Source of the DNA: Rhynchospora pubera
Taxonomy: Eukaryota > Streptophyta > Magnoliopsida > Poales > Cyperaceae
Direction: 5' to 3'
DNA: 64,000 nucleotides
NCBI GenBank assembly: GCA_028095005.1
Contig: CM051460.1
Span: 67,557,676 to 67,621,675 of the forward strand
Below are positions 25,300-37,906 of the stretch, piece after piece. The position numbers and the translations under genes were made by a program. Under the pieces are notes generated by a model. It searched no databases. It was not told where the DNA came from and was given only the letters and a program-made list of their open reading frames with translations. Numbering within the stretch: the first letter of the stretch is position 1; each line of letters starts with the position of its first letter.

Positions 25300-28200
25300 G
25301 AATTTTGAGCATGTACACTATCTAAAATACTTCAATTCCAATTCGGAGGTTTACTGTTCAATTATCCAGGCCGTCTATTTTTCCCTCTACAATGATGGAT
25401 CTCATCTGCTTCGTCCGTCTCCACTAACTCTTTCGTCTGTGTCGTCGCTTGGTTTTGTTCTTGCGATCACTTTGTATCTGATTGTGTGCATCTCTTTTAC
25501 TTCCTGCTCTACGGCTTCCTTCCTGCGCGTTCCGCCTTTTTCTCGCCACAGCGGATCTGGATCTCCTCTTTTTCCCCCACCGAGCCATGCCTTTCCAGTA
25601 CCTTGCGGTCATTCTCGAGGCGTACGGTGGCCCTGTGCTGTGCCTTATGGTATGGGTCCTCCAGAAACCTCTCAATGCCACTATTGCTCTGGGAAGGTTT
25701 TCATTTCTCTTGCTTTGTCTTCTCTTCTACTGTGTTGTGTTCTTCCCTCTGTTCCTTCGGTGAGTTTTCTGCGCTCTGTCGTCTTTTTACCCTCTGCAGT
25801 ATTTGTTTTTTTTTACTTATTTTTCTGTTGTTTTGCTTTGGATTTTTTTTGTTTCTGTCGCTCAATCTATTTTTTTGCGCCATTATTGTTCCTGGGGTTT
25901 GATGTGTTCAAGTATTTGTTTTTGCAGGTTTCTTCTAGGTGTTGCTGCTGTGGTCTGTTTCGTTTTGGGTTTCTTCAAGGTTTGTACTAATTTGTTGTTT
26001 TCATTTTGGGTTCTTGCTGTTAGAGATTCTATTTTCTGCCTATTTTTCTTTTCTTTTGGTCTGTCTCTCTCGCTGTGTGTTGCTAAATGGAAAACGGATT
26101 GAACAGATTGGTTGTTGCTTTCAAACGTTGGTATCCTCAGCACTATTATTCTTTTTCGTTTTAAGTGTCAGCTCTTTGTTGTGTGGGGTTCTGTTCTTTA
26201 GCTCAAGTATAATGCTTTTGGTCTGGCCTGATTACGGCAGTTGACTTCCTGTTCTGTTTATTTCCATCTTATTTGGAATGTGCTCAACTCAGTGCATCTC
26301 ACAGTGTTTATTTTTCCCTTTTATTCCATCTTTGGGTTTTGTAGGTTTCTTCTGTCTGCTGCTGGTGTGGTTGGTACCTCTTCTTTTCTACTGTCTTTTA
26401 GAGAAAAATTTCATACAGTTAGTCATAGGGAGCATACATTGGTCTTTCTTTTTCTATTTCTTTTCTTACAACTTATTTATATTTGTTGGACCATTGTCTT
26501 CATTGGTGGGCCTAATGGTGCCTTCTTATTTGTTTTTTTTTGTGTTTTTTCCCTTTATTTTAATAATGTTGTTCTGATGGTGTTATGTGTTGTGTTTTCC
26601 AGATCTTCTCTGTTTGCTTACTGTGGTGCTTCTTCTCCGTGCTACCTTTTCTTACAAGGTATGTTTCCTTCCTTAGCATCCATGATTTTTGTAGTTGTTA
26701 TTGCCCTGCATATCTCTATTTAGCAAGACAAGATCTGTACTCATTGTTGTTAGGTTTTGCCCTCTAATCTATTGGTCTGCTTTAGGATTTTTATTGTTTG
26801 TATGGATAGCTATCTGGTAGGTTTTCTGTGTTTTATGTGCTCAGTTTGGTTACTTCGTGGGTGTGATCATCGGTCGTCATAAGGTTGTTTGTAGTTTGTA
26901 GGAACTCTTCTTTTTTCTCTGCATTGCTGTCTTTTTTCTATATTATCTGTCTTGCCGATTATGTGCTTCATTTGCCATGTTGTGCGCAGTTGTGTATTGG
27001 CATCGTCTACCTTGCGTGTATACTCAGTGATTTTGAGTTGTTGTTTGTTTATTGCTACGTTACGTGCTTAGGATTTTCTTATAGTCTGTGGGTTTATTGA
27101 AGGACTTACTTTTTCTTTTCTTTATTTACGTTATTGCCTTTTTCTTATTTTCTTTTATCATGCTGGGTTGGTTGCAGTTTGAGATAACAAGGATGGTGGG
27201 TGCAACCGTGCAAGCCAGTTTTTGCTAGCTTCGTGTAAATGGAGAGCGTAAGTTTTTGGGTAGATTAGTTGCAGTTTTTACAGTGGGTATTTCATTTTCT
27301 AGTGAGAATATGTGATCTTCATATGAATCTTTCAGATAAATCGTGTGATGGCTTTCAGTTTTTACAGTTACTACTATTGTCAGTATCCTTGCTCCAAGGA
27401 TTCGACTCCTCCTCAGGTGGCTACTAATGTTGTCAGTATGCTGTCAGTCTCAACAGGAAGGATTCGGTGTTAACACAAGCACAATTTAGGTATCCAAATT
27501 GTAACTGTTTTGGTGAAATTTTGATTTGTGTCACATAGCAAATAACATTTGATCGTGATTGATTTTGTTTTGCATAGTTTCATTGTTAAATTCCCTTTCG
27601 AGTCTCAAGCGACCAAGCCAAAGCCAGAGAAGGTAAAGAGGCCTATGTGTTTCTTCGATAGTAAAAGAAGGTACATTCAGCTGGTGACTGATTTTAAGGT
27701 TCAGTTAATTTTTTTAGGTTGTTTTTTTATTTTAATTTTAAAGTTAGGTACAATTGAGTTTTGTCGTTACTTGATTATGATTTCTGTCATATCATAAGGC
27801 AGTTCGACCCTGAAAATAACTATTAAATTGTGGTCTTGCTGATTATTATTTCTGATTTGCCCTACAATTATTGCTTCGATCATATCATAGGACAATCTGA
27901 GCCTGAAATAACTGTAAAATTGCGGTATTATGATTTTCTCAATCAATTAGATACAGATCAACAAGAAGGATTGCTCATTCTGCTGATATTCTCTGGTATC
28001 ACTCAAAATCATTATACCTTATAAGTTCATTATCAACTAGGTTAGTAAAAATTACTCTAGGGTAGTAGTAAAAATCGTTAAACCTTACTGATTGATTACT
28101 GGAAGCCATCTCAATCTTGCTATATTTAATTTAATATTACTTTATGGTGCTTTTTTTTTGTAATCAGGAGTTCATTAAGACAAAGCCGACTGCATATGAA

Positions 28201-30293
28201 TTATATTATTAATTAATTTTTGTATATTAACTGGTAAAACGCTGTCTTCATTGGGTTTATTTGCAACATTCATTTTGGCACTGGTCCATGTGTGCCTTCA
28301 TTTCTTCAATTCAATTCGGGCCTATGGACTTAAAAAAAATACAATGCTTGGTAAGGTAGGGATAAAATTGTCTACTTTGAGCTGAATATGCATTTTCCTT
28401 CAGTTAAAAATTCCTTTTGTAGCTTCCGCTTAAGTTGCTAGGATCATAAAAATGATGCAAGGATAAAAGTGGCTAGCTGATAATAAAAGTGAACAATTAG
28501 AGTGCTTATAGAAAATCTCCTTTGCATATTCTTTGTAGTTGTGGATGTGGATGTTGAAAAATATTGCGGTTTCATAAGAAATATTGCAGGGAATAGGGAA
28601 ATGAGAAACGAGAATTGTATTTACCTCAGTTTACCTAATTTTTCTGGTCTATATGCTCAGACAACTATTTTCTTCCCTTTTGTATTCAATTCATTTTAGG
28701 TCCTAAAGATGGCTCGCAGAGTATAAAGAGGTTGCTGGAAAAATCCAATTACTCAAAAGGTTAATCGAAATAATCGAGGATGTTCAAGTATGTTTGTACT
28801 GCTTACTGACTTGATCCACTGTTTTCATTTTTGTAAGTTTAGATTCAAGAATTAAATACAGGCTGCATAAAATTGGAACAGGTAGAGCAAGAACTCAATT
28901 TTTGCAAGATAAAAATTACATGAAAATAAATTAAATTGAGAAGATTATTTATTTAGTATTTTGAGAAGGAAAGAGAGAAGGTAATTTTTTCTCGATCAAT
29001 TAGTGTTTGGCAAATTTTTTATTAGAGGTTTTGTGCATCAAAGGATATTTGGAAAATTTGGCTCTTGAGTTACCTGTTAATTAAAGTAACTTATCGAAGC
29101 TTCTATAATTTATGATCTTTTTTTTATGCGCACAACTTCAGAGTTGGTCGAAATGTATTTGGCAAAAATGAATTGTTTAGGACTTTTTAAGAAAAATTGA
29201 CATCAGAAGTAGGTGAGCATGGAATAAAATTAAACAGTTCACTTGATATTAATTGATATGGTTCGGAACAGCTGCTACTGATGCCAGTATTAGTGCATGA
29301 CAAAGACGATTAACTTTTCATTGTTTCAGATAAGGTAAATATTCACATATAGAATAAATAGGTACATTTCATGGTTACCCGTTACGTTTTGGTTTTTGTC
29401 CCTCTTCATTTTTTTATGTTTATATTTAAAAATCCAAATCCTATCAACTGATTGCACTCTGTCTATGTACTGTGAGCAAGTAAGATGTACAAGGGCTTTT
29501 ACCATCTTGCACAAGAATTCTATGATGGTTAAAATATTATTAAATGCATTTATTGTTATTTTTTAAGGAATAGTTATAACAAAAAAACCATATAAACCAG
29601 TCAAATAAAAAAGTATTGCTTAATGAATAGCTTATAATACTAATCAATCTTCATTCCAGGTTGTTCAAGTTCATGTGCGAGTCGTAAGTCAGTTGAAGGG
29701 TGGCCTTTGGGACTAATCTTTTCTGCCTTAATTTATTGCTAGAAAAGATTAGTTAAATGTAAGCTTACAAGTACATTACATGAAGCTCATATCAATCTTA
29801 CCAAAGTATCTTAGTTTGGGCAAGATTTGAGTAACATTTGCTCTTAATTAAGATAGTATCTGACATTTTTCTTGATTAACATTTACTGTTCATGAAACTC
29901 AAGGCGATTTTCTTAACATTGGTCTCTAATTTTAGGTAGATACATCTGAACAAGGTGTGCATCACTCATGGAAATCACTATCTTTATTTGTTGTCATATA
30001 TGAGCCTCCGATATCATACTATCTTCATCTATACTAATTACTTAAAATTGTACAATTTCATATAATGAGGTTCGAATGATATATTACCAGTTGTGATTTG
30101 ATAATTTTTGCTGTGTCCATTTGTTTTTTTAAACGCTTCATAATACTTTTATTAGCCATCATTTTGCTAACGCTACAATAAATGCCTGCCATTTTTATCA
30201 CACAATATATAATTACAGTGCATGCTTTTCCCTGTTGTGTTCCGATTGCGGATATTATTTTTGCTAAAGAGGGTTGAACTTAGATCAACTTTT
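25300..30293 (+). other. Gene-poor region ending in a Helitron terminus; possible Helitron body
   Basis: About 25400-27200 is strongly pyrimidine-rich (T far above A) on the plus strand. This produces long low-complexity Phe/Leu/Ser/Cys frames that look like composition artefacts. A diverged internal repeat (AGGTTTCTTCT..GTTGCTGCTG-type) occurs near 25927 and 26343. Around 27550-28025 short frames with charged segments (ATKPKPEKVKRPMCFFDSK) could be captured exon pieces, but I do not recognise them. No Rep or helicase motif is visible. The left boundary is unknown: no convincing 5' TC terminus was found, so membership of all this sequence in the Helitron is inference. Confidence 0.35.
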
Positions 30294-30321
30294 ATCGCGC
30301 GAAGCGCGATACTATAGCTAG
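30294..30321 (+). mobile_element. Helitron 3' terminus (hairpin + CTAG)
   Basis: A perfect 7-bp stem ATCGCGC / GCGCGAT with a 3-base GAA loop (30294-30310) is followed 7 bases later by CTAG (30318-30321), and the next base is T. A short GC hairpin just before a CTRR end, with insertion next to T, is the defining 3' structure of Helitrons. Only the terminus is certain. Confidence 0.65.
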
Positions 30322-30538
30322 TTTCATCTTACAGTAAAATTGGACCTTTCCACCTACCGCATCAAATGTTGATTTTGTGCCAGTGGAATAGTGCAGTGCA
30401 GGGTTTATGTTTAAAAATATGGGGTTTGAAAAAAAAATTCTGACTCAGTACCAGCATAATTTCTTAACTTTTTTCTGAGCTATTAAGTCAATTGAAATAT
30501 TTATGGGTGTAAAGAGTATTCTAAAAGTTTAAGGAGTT

Positions 30539-30697
30539 TTTTTTTTTTTAAGATAAATTAGGGGTCAAGCCTCCCAATTTATTTTTAAATTAAAATTTTA
30601 AATTAAATGTCTATAAAGACCCCCAACCGAATTTCGAACCTGCGACCTCTCACTTGAGATGCATTGCTCTTTGCCACTAGACCAAGAGTTGGTTCTC
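30539..30697 (-). mobile_element. tRNA-derived SINE with 16-bp target duplication
   Basis: On the minus strand the element starts GAGAACCAACTC and has a pol III A-box-like word (TTGGTCTAGTGGC) and a B-box-like word (GCAGGTTCGAAATTC). It ends in an A-run (the T-run at 30537-30550 on the plus strand). An exact 16-bp direct repeat AAAAGTTTAAGGAGTT flanks it at 30523-30538 and 30698-30713. Both pol III boxes, the tail and the duplication are intact, so the copy looks young. Confidence 0.92.
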
Positions 30698-30713
30698 AAA
30701 AGTTTAAGGAGTT

Positions 30714-32690
30714 ATTGTTCAATCCCTTCCAATTTCATCAAATGTCTGATATCAAAATATTGGGGCAATGTAAGTAAGAAACAAAGGGTTCTACCAGTGA
30801 GGTCAACTCACCTCTGGTTGTGTGAGGTTTTTTTATTATTACTTTTCTTTCTTCTCTTTCTTCTCTCGAGTTCAGGTTTAAGACAGATTACACTTTGTTC
30901 TCTTCGAGTTTTACCGTCTCTTCAAAGCTTCATTTACAAAATTTATCCATTGGTCCCACGGTTATCTTCGAAGTCCCATTTTTTTTGAAGAAGGCAATCA
31001 AATAGTTTGACCATACTATCTGATCCATCTGAACGGGTTAAGTCAACTTGGGCACGTAGTGCATTAACAGCTTTAATCTTCAGGACTTCATGTCATTGTG
31101 TTTAATTTCTTTTCTCGTCTATCATTGTAGCACTTGATCTTTATCACTAGATTGGACATTGTCCTGTCTACCATATATGTGTCCTTTTAGAGTTAGTAAT
31201 TCACTCATTAAACACAACTAGGCAAAGTTTGAAGCCAATTTTGGTTTTATTATTTTCTTCAGGAAGAAAATTAAACTCGTGTGCAGGATCTAATGTCCTT
31301 GAATGTTTCATCTTTCAATTAGATGTCGCCATTAAAATCACCTGAAAATATAGTTATAAAATAATGAATTTGATTCTGACATAAGATTTCAGACTTGATA
31401 TTTTATTTTATTGAACTAATCAACTAATTATTGATTCAGCATAACTGTGATAAGCATCTAACATAGTTTTAGACAAGAGGTCACAAATCCTAATTCCATG
31501 TCACGTTTTTGCCAACATAATAGCTGAAACAATTAATCCAAAAGTCAATTGTACTGGGTTTTTGACTTGACTAAGACAAAAATTTTACTGTACATTAAGC
31601 TAAACCCAAAAAATATCAATGCACAGACCGGATTAACGCACAATAAATCCCTAGAAACCTTTTTTTCAAAAATCGTCACAATTAGGGGTAAGGCAGAGGT
31701 TACCTGGAAAGAGCCGGAGCAATAGTAGGACGAAAAGCTGTGGAGGTGCGGTGAAAATAGTGAGTCGTGCAACCATGAGCTGGGAAAGGGCTGATAGTTT
31801 AGTGAGAATTTTGTTTAGCACCTAGCAGATGGCTGATTAAAAGGCTAATTAACCACTTTACAGCCACAAATTAACGCTATTTAAACCTATAACTGTGAGA
31901 TAAGTTCAATTTAAACCAGGAACACTTTTAATGGATATTTATACAGCCATATATAGATACCAGTCTTTGATGCTTTAGTGGATCCTAATATCTCACTTTT
32001 CTTTGTCAGCATCTACTTGAGAAAGCTCAATTCCTCATATTTATTTTACTTGACCCCTAAATTACAAGACTAGGAGTCTAGGACTAATAAAAACATACAG
32101 GAGAACCTAGCTTGCCAGCTATAAGAGTTCAACAAAGATACAAAAAATGAGGAAAAATGAACTTCAAATTGATATAAAACCGGAATGGCCATCAGATTAA
32201 TCCCATTCAAAAATAGCCAAGATGAAGTTAGCACATCGGCCTTATTGGGGAAACCACACTGTGAGTAGCTCTCGACCCTCATCACTTGTGCAAATACTAT
32301 GTGATGGTTATGTGCTTCGGTTTGCTCCAATGACTTACGATATTTGAGCATGCTGTTTTTTAATTAACTTCTTGTCAGCTAGTTCAGACAACATACCTGA
32401 TATAAAATTTCATTTTTTTTTTAAACCCAACAAACTATGCACATTCATATATATTGCATCTAGTTCTATGTTAAATTGGGATCATGCGTTATGAAACTTC
32501 AAACTAACTTCATGTTTAATCACCAAGGCATGCACCTTACATGCTTCATAGAATTCATATTAATTCAACAAATACGCTCTGATTTGTCATTTGTGGAACC
32601 CTGCAAATTCATGGTTATGGGCTTATGGCGCCAACATGTAGCTGACAAAAGATGGATGATCATGCTTCATTATACAAGCATTTGTTAATT
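30714..32690. other. Intergenic, no gene seen
   Basis: Ordinary AT-rich sequence. The open frames here are short and lack recognisable motifs. No RNA gene or complete mobile element was found. Confidence 0.5.
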
Positions 32691-32699
32691 GGTTTTAAT

Positions 32700-33304
32700 C
32701 AAGCTTTTAAATTTCGGCGAAATAACGCCGTTTTTTCGGAAATTTCGGTATTTCGGACAAAAACGCACCACCGTTACGGTTTCAAACCCAAAAAATTCGT
32801 AACGCGTTATTTTCGAAAAAACGCCGTTATTTCGGCGAAAATATTTCGTTTTGCGGTGAAAAAACGGAGATAATTTAATCATTTTGGTATTTGGTATTGT
32901 ACTATTGTCATATGGATTAGACTTTATCACTTTAGAGATTACTATTGTATTGTCGTATGAATTGTTGTTAAGTTGGATATTTGGATGTTAAGGATTAATT
33001 AATTAGTATTGTACTATTGTCGTATTGTTGAGCTTTAGAGGAATTATTTGTTTTACTACCTATATTTCTGGTAGGAAATAGAATGTGCAAGTTACAAAGA
33101 GAAGATCCAGTACCAATCGTATATAGATTATAATTAGATTATTTATCACTTGTAATATAGTATTTGACTATTTGTATAATATGAGTTTGACACATATGTT
33201 CGTATATGCACACCGTTTTTTCGCCGTTTTTTCACCGAAATAACGCCGCACCGCTATATCAACTCCGGACCGTCATACCGAAAAAAACGAAATTTAAAAG
33301 CTTG
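32700..33304. mobile_element. hAT-like element with AACGCCGTT-rich ends, 605 bp
   Basis: The ends are CAAGCTTTTAAATTTCG and its exact complement (17 bp), flanked by an 8-bp duplication GTTTTAAT (32692-32699 and 33305-33312). If the outermost base is assigned to the flank, the duplication reads as 9 bp GGTTTTAAT. About 170 bp inside the left end and 90 bp inside the right end are packed with AACGCCGTTTTTTCGG and TTTCGGCGAAA words in both orientations. The middle (about 32880-33200) is plain AT-rich sequence. It is non-coding. Confidence 0.85.
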
Positions 33305-33480
33305 GTTTTAATTAATGCTTATTAAATGTAACATATAATTAATTGTTGTTTGGGCCGGGTAATGATTCATTACAAGCACAAGTATATCTGCAAACTAATT
33401 CTAAACCAGGCCCAAGATTCTTTCTAACTTTCCTATTAGCTGCCTAGCTGAGATGCATCGAGACCTCGTCTACAGTAATG

Positions 33481-33656
33481 AAAGCCCAGTAAAATGCTCT
33501 TTGGTTTTGACCGGGTTTGTATCTGTGAGGATCAGCGGACATTGGTCTTCAACAGAACCGGGCACCCAAGCACCTGTAAATTGTAACACTAAACGGATCC
33601 GATCCAAGTAATCTACCCTATCGAACTGGGTATGAAACAAACCGGTTCCAAACCCC
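33481..33656. repeat. Dispersed repeat shared with 49080-49270
   Basis: AAAGCCCAGTAAAATGCTC followed by TTTGGTTTTGACCGGGT closely matches AAAGGCCCAGTAATACTC followed by TTTGATTTTGGACCGGGT at 49080. Weaker matches continue (AGAACCGGG..., GATTCCAAA...CCGAAC) over about 170-200 bp in the same orientation. The nature of the repeat is unknown. Confidence 0.55.
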
Positions 33657-34162
33657 AACTCCCGAACAGTCCTTCAAACAAAAGGCCGTGAGAAGTTAAT
33701 ACGACTGGTACTGCTTACTCGTTCTTCATCTGTATAGAAAAATTTATTTTGTCTTGTACAGTGACGAATGAGAATTTATTTGAAGTAATAAACGTGTTAC
33801 GGCATGAAAAGCACAAAGAACTTCTTTTTCTTATTGGGTGCTAATTTGAATAAGCAAGGGGCCAAGGGTAATCTGGTCCTGAAACCATTGCTTGGAGTGT
33901 ACTGTAAAAGAAAGGAGCACCCAAATCATTCGCCAGTATGAGCACGTCAACATTCCTTGTGCAATTGTGCCCGTGCTGACGTACGTTCGTCCACGCTGGC
34001 ACTGTTGAGAAGAATATTCTTCTTTTCATGGGTCATGGGACAATCAATTTTTTTTTTTTTCGCTCTCCGTGTGAGCTAGCTTAGTTCAGTTTTAACCTTC
34101 TTCTTCTGTAATTATAAAATTTGTTTCTACTGGATGATCTAATTTCATTATGAAATATCGTA

Positions 34163-34318
34163 GGCTCCGTTTGGATAGGTGTGGGAAGAAAGAAAGAAGT
34201 GGGAAGAAGTATTGAAAAGTGTGTAATTTTGTGAAGAGTTTGGATTGTTTATAATTTTTTTCCCTTCTTCCTTCTTCCTACTTCTTCTCAACGCATCCAA
34301 ACAGCGGCGTAGAAAAAA
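34163..34318 (+). mobile_element. PIF-like MITE, family A copy 1
   Basis: The ends are GGCTCCGTTTGGAT and ATCCAAACAGCGGC, flanked by GTA on both sides. The core word GTGAAGAGTTTGGATTGTTT is shared exactly with the copy at 42575 and, inverted, with the one at 43368. Confidence 0.75.
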
Positions 34319-34902
34319 TATATATTCCAGAGGTCAGATTGGAAATTTCCCGGTGGCCGCCAGTATAAAAAGATATAAAGTTAAGCACTAGCTATCAGAT
34401 TTATCTGAGGAAAACCCGTATTTTGTTATATAACTAAAAGAATGGGTCTTATTTTATTTTATTTCGTTCTAGCTGTTATGGCGATGGAATCCATAGCGAT
34501 CCATGAATGAGGCCCACTATCAATGAGCCACTGGAATAGAGGATTCCTAGTCATCCGAAAGCAAAATATATAGTGGATTAATTCGTTAAATTAGAACAAA
34601 ACCAGCATGCTTATCCCGTGGATTTATAACTTTATTGAGAGTAAATTTTTTGAGGTCATTGAACTTTATACATAATTCAATTGTAGACACCAAACTTTCA
34701 TTTATTCCTCTGAAACCGTCAAATTTTCAAATAGTCTAATTTTAATCACTCGATATTTCCGTTTGGTTCCGTCAAATTTGTTGTCTTGGGGAAAAAAAAT
34801 TGGACCCAAATCAAATCAAATGTTACCTTCTTCCTCTTTCACCCCAGCACTCCAACCAGTGGCGGATTTACATGGAGCCAATGGGGTCAATTGACCTCCA
34901 TT

Positions 34903-35932
34903 TAGGGATGAAAACGGATCGGATACGGAGCGGATGTTGGTCTTCCCATATCCGCATCCATATTTTTTTCCGAATACGGATACGGATACGGATGCGTTCG
35001 GATACGGATACGGTTCGGATATTAAACGGATACGAATATGGTTCGAATATTATCGGATACGGAGTCGAATACGAATATATTTTGTCGGATACGGATTGCA
35101 TTTTAATAGATGCTTTTATTTAGTACTTTATGTACATTTCGGAGTGTGTATAAAAAGTTTGTCGTATATGAGAGGAGCGAAATATAGAAAAATATTCACA
35201 TCATATAATGAGTCTACTTCTAACAATATAAATTGTAAACTAATTAGGTGAACAGTGCTCATACTTCATTCATCCATTCAGTCAGTGAGTCAATCAAATC
35301 TAAAAATATAATGCCATATGTAAAACATGTATAAATATTAATTACTTTTTAGTTTTAACTTTATTCATTTCAATCAAATTTATGGCTTAATAATAAATTT
35401 AATTCAAAATCAAATATATTCGTTCTCATTTGAATTATAAATTTTCATAAGTCTTGATTTCCTTCCTTTAGTCCGTACAAGATTTTCAAATTAAATGGCT
35501 TAGACCTAAACCAAATGTGTACGTAGCTATTGGTTTCAGTGGTATAAATGAATTATATTAAACATTCTAAGCACAACAATTTATGGGCCTAGTGGTTGAA
35601 GCGCTGCGTGGAGAATGGCACATCACAGGTTCGATTCCCTGGCCTGGGCAAAATAATATTGCATCCTTATTTATTAGCAAGACTCTGACGCGGATTGGAT
35701 CTGGACTAAATCGGATATCCGTTTAGCAAAACGTTACGGATACGAATTTTTATCCGGATTCGCATCCGTATCCGCTCCAATATATGTTCCCACATCCGCA
35801 TCCATATCCGTTTAAAAATATCCGTATCCGCATCCGGATCCGAACGGATGCGGATATTAATATCCGAATCCGCAATATCTCGAATACGGATGCGGATCGG
35901 AGCGGATAAAATCCGATCCGTTTTCATCCCTA
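34903..35932. mobile_element. Non-autonomous hAT with CGGATA subterminal repeats, 1030 bp
   Basis: The element starts TAGGGATGAAAACGGATCGG and ends CCGATCCGTTTTCATCCCTA, the exact complement. It is flanked by a perfect 8-bp duplication CCTCCATT (34895-34902 and 35933-35940). About 200 bp inside each end consists of tandem and inverted CGGATACG / CGAATACG motifs. The AT-rich interior has no transposase, and all open frames are repeat-derived. The inserted-into sequence starts AGTGGCGGATTTAC just to the left and resumes to the right, so the target was probably itself an older repeat. Similar CGGATA-rich ends occur in the element at 38814. Confidence 0.95.
35585..35650 (+). other. tRNA-like segment (SINE head) inside the hAT element
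   Basis: GGGCCTAGTGGTTGAAGC resembles a pol III A box and ACAGGTTCGATTCCCTGG resembles a B box, spaced as in a tRNA. The T-arm and acceptor stems do not pair correctly, so it is not a functional tRNA. It is best explained as the head of a tRNA-derived SINE or a decayed tRNA. Confidence 0.5.
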
Positions 35933-35940
35933 CCTCCATT

Positions 35941-37906
35941 TTATGTCCAAAAATATTATCTTACATGCAAATTTACGCATATAAAATAATTTTTTTAATA
36001 ACTATTCTCAATATGAACCCCACAACTACAGAAATATTATTCCATTATTGAACCCCATTTGATTCATGAAGTATTTTATTGTGTAGAAAGTTAAAAGATT
36101 TTCCAATTTTGAATAAAGATACATTAAATGAGACAAAAGAAATTCAAGTTACCGGTTCTCCCTTTTACTTTTAGAAAAAATGTCATAATTTTATTTCCTA
36201 ATTTGTGAATTAGAAATTTAAGATTTGATATCCGAGCTTGCTTCTGTTTGATATAAATTACAGCAAATGAATAAAAATGCAATTCTTCTTCGTTAAAAAT
36301 TGAACGAATGTGGGTAATAAAAATTACATAATTCTTATATTCTTTATAGCGACAACTATATTACGAAAGCTACAATATAACTGTTATAAATTTATTTTAA
36401 TTATTTGAAGTACAAAATTAAGTTTTATATTGATAGAATATGAATACTATAGTTTAGACTTATGTAGAATTATTTACTAATGAAAAAAACTACAAGTTAA
36501 TTGAAATATGTTATATTTTTATTTGTAAATATTCATCAAGTAGTGTTTGATTAAATAATTTTTAGATTTTTTAATTTATAAATTTGTAGATTTTGTTTTA
36601 CCAACGGATAATTTTTATATTTTACCAATTAATTTGTAGATTTTTTTTTTGCATTTTTATCCATGTTTTGTTTGTTATTAGTAATCCCCTCGTGTTCTGT
36701 AGGCATCTGCTCTGCTAGTCTTGCCTTTTTTTCTTCTTGTACCGCATCTTGTCTCAGTTATTCTGGTATGTTCACTTCTGGTTTCTGAAATGTTCTTTTC
36801 CATGCCACATCGATATGTAGTGCTATAAATGCAATTGCCTCAAGTTGTTTTTAATTTATTTTATTATTTTTTTCATCCATTGCAATGTGAAGAAGCCAAG
36901 GAAGCAGACACGTAGTTCACATGGAAACCATGGGGCCCGCCGACACAAGAGGCGGCATATGATGCTGATAAGTAGAAATGTATATCCATTCCTATTGTGT
37001 TATTAGCGAAATATTGTGTAAAGTTTGATCCATTGGGCACCCTTATTAGAAGATTTTCGATATTGTCATCCTTCTAGCACGAGGATCTCATTATGATTCC
37101 TTCTTTACCTATGTGTTGGAAGATTTTTGTGTGAGCATGGATGAATCGGTGGGCAGATTCTATTAGCAACGGAGTGGTGTCATGTGTGCTTGAAATGAGT
37201 AGTTCTTTTCATTCTTTGTTTGTTAATTTGGTAGTCAGTCAGTTTTGTGTTACTAATATGTATTATGTAGGCTTTGACAGTTTTTTTTTTTTTGGGGGGG
37301 GGGGGGGGCGGCGCTTGTTTGAAATACTTTTTTTTTATTCTGTCGTTGGTAGCTACTTGTGCCGTTTCAAGATTTTGTCAACCACTTGAAGATATTAACT
37401 TGTGGGATTTTTTGTAAATTTCTTGGTGATCAGGCAGATGGAATTACAGTAAGATCAATAGATGTTTTCGGCAATCATTTCATTGAAGACAATATTGCTA
37501 AACATATATATAACGCCACACTGGTACCATGGAGGGAGATAGATGTTATCAGTGCCGGTATAAAGGGATTTTTATTTTTTTTTGCTTGCATATATGCATG
37601 TGTTGACACTTGAGACTTGAGACTGTGATGTAAACTCTACTTGCTTTCATTTTAAATGCAAGTAGTAGAGCATTAAAGTAAAACTGATTTCCAAAATAAA
37701 TATTGTGAAATGCAGAATGTTCAAACAGGGCTAAGATACTTGTGTACATCTTGCCAGGGTGCATGCAAGGGTAAAATTGACATGAAATAATGGTTGTTAA
37801 AATATATTTTCAGATCCCTTTCATTACCTTGTCATTTATTTTGCGAATTATAGTTAAACATTAATGGTTTACTTTAACATGTATAAAAAAAAATGTCCGC
37901 AAATGC
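35941..37906. other. Intergenic with extreme T/G homopolymers
   Basis: No confident gene. 37281-37293 is a T13 run directly followed by G15 at 37294-37308. A short frame after it (about 37410-37560: DGITVRSIDVFGNHFIEDNI...) has normal protein-like composition. It could be a captured exon of the Helitron whose 3' end lies at 37934, but I do not recognise it. Confidence 0.4.

Noticed and set aside
25289..25990. 233-codon frame with hydrophobic stretches
   Set aside because: Lies in T-rich DNA where several frames are open at once; low-complexity Phe/Leu/Ser composition with no motif.
34800..35123. Arg/Ile-rich frames on both strands (also at 35706, 38785 and 39507)
   Set aside because: Translations of the CGGATA repeats at hAT ends; the RIRIRI pattern follows directly from the six-base motif.
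35585..35650. Possible tRNA gene
   Set aside because: A- and B-box words are present, but the T-arm and acceptor stem do not pair; more likely a SINE head.
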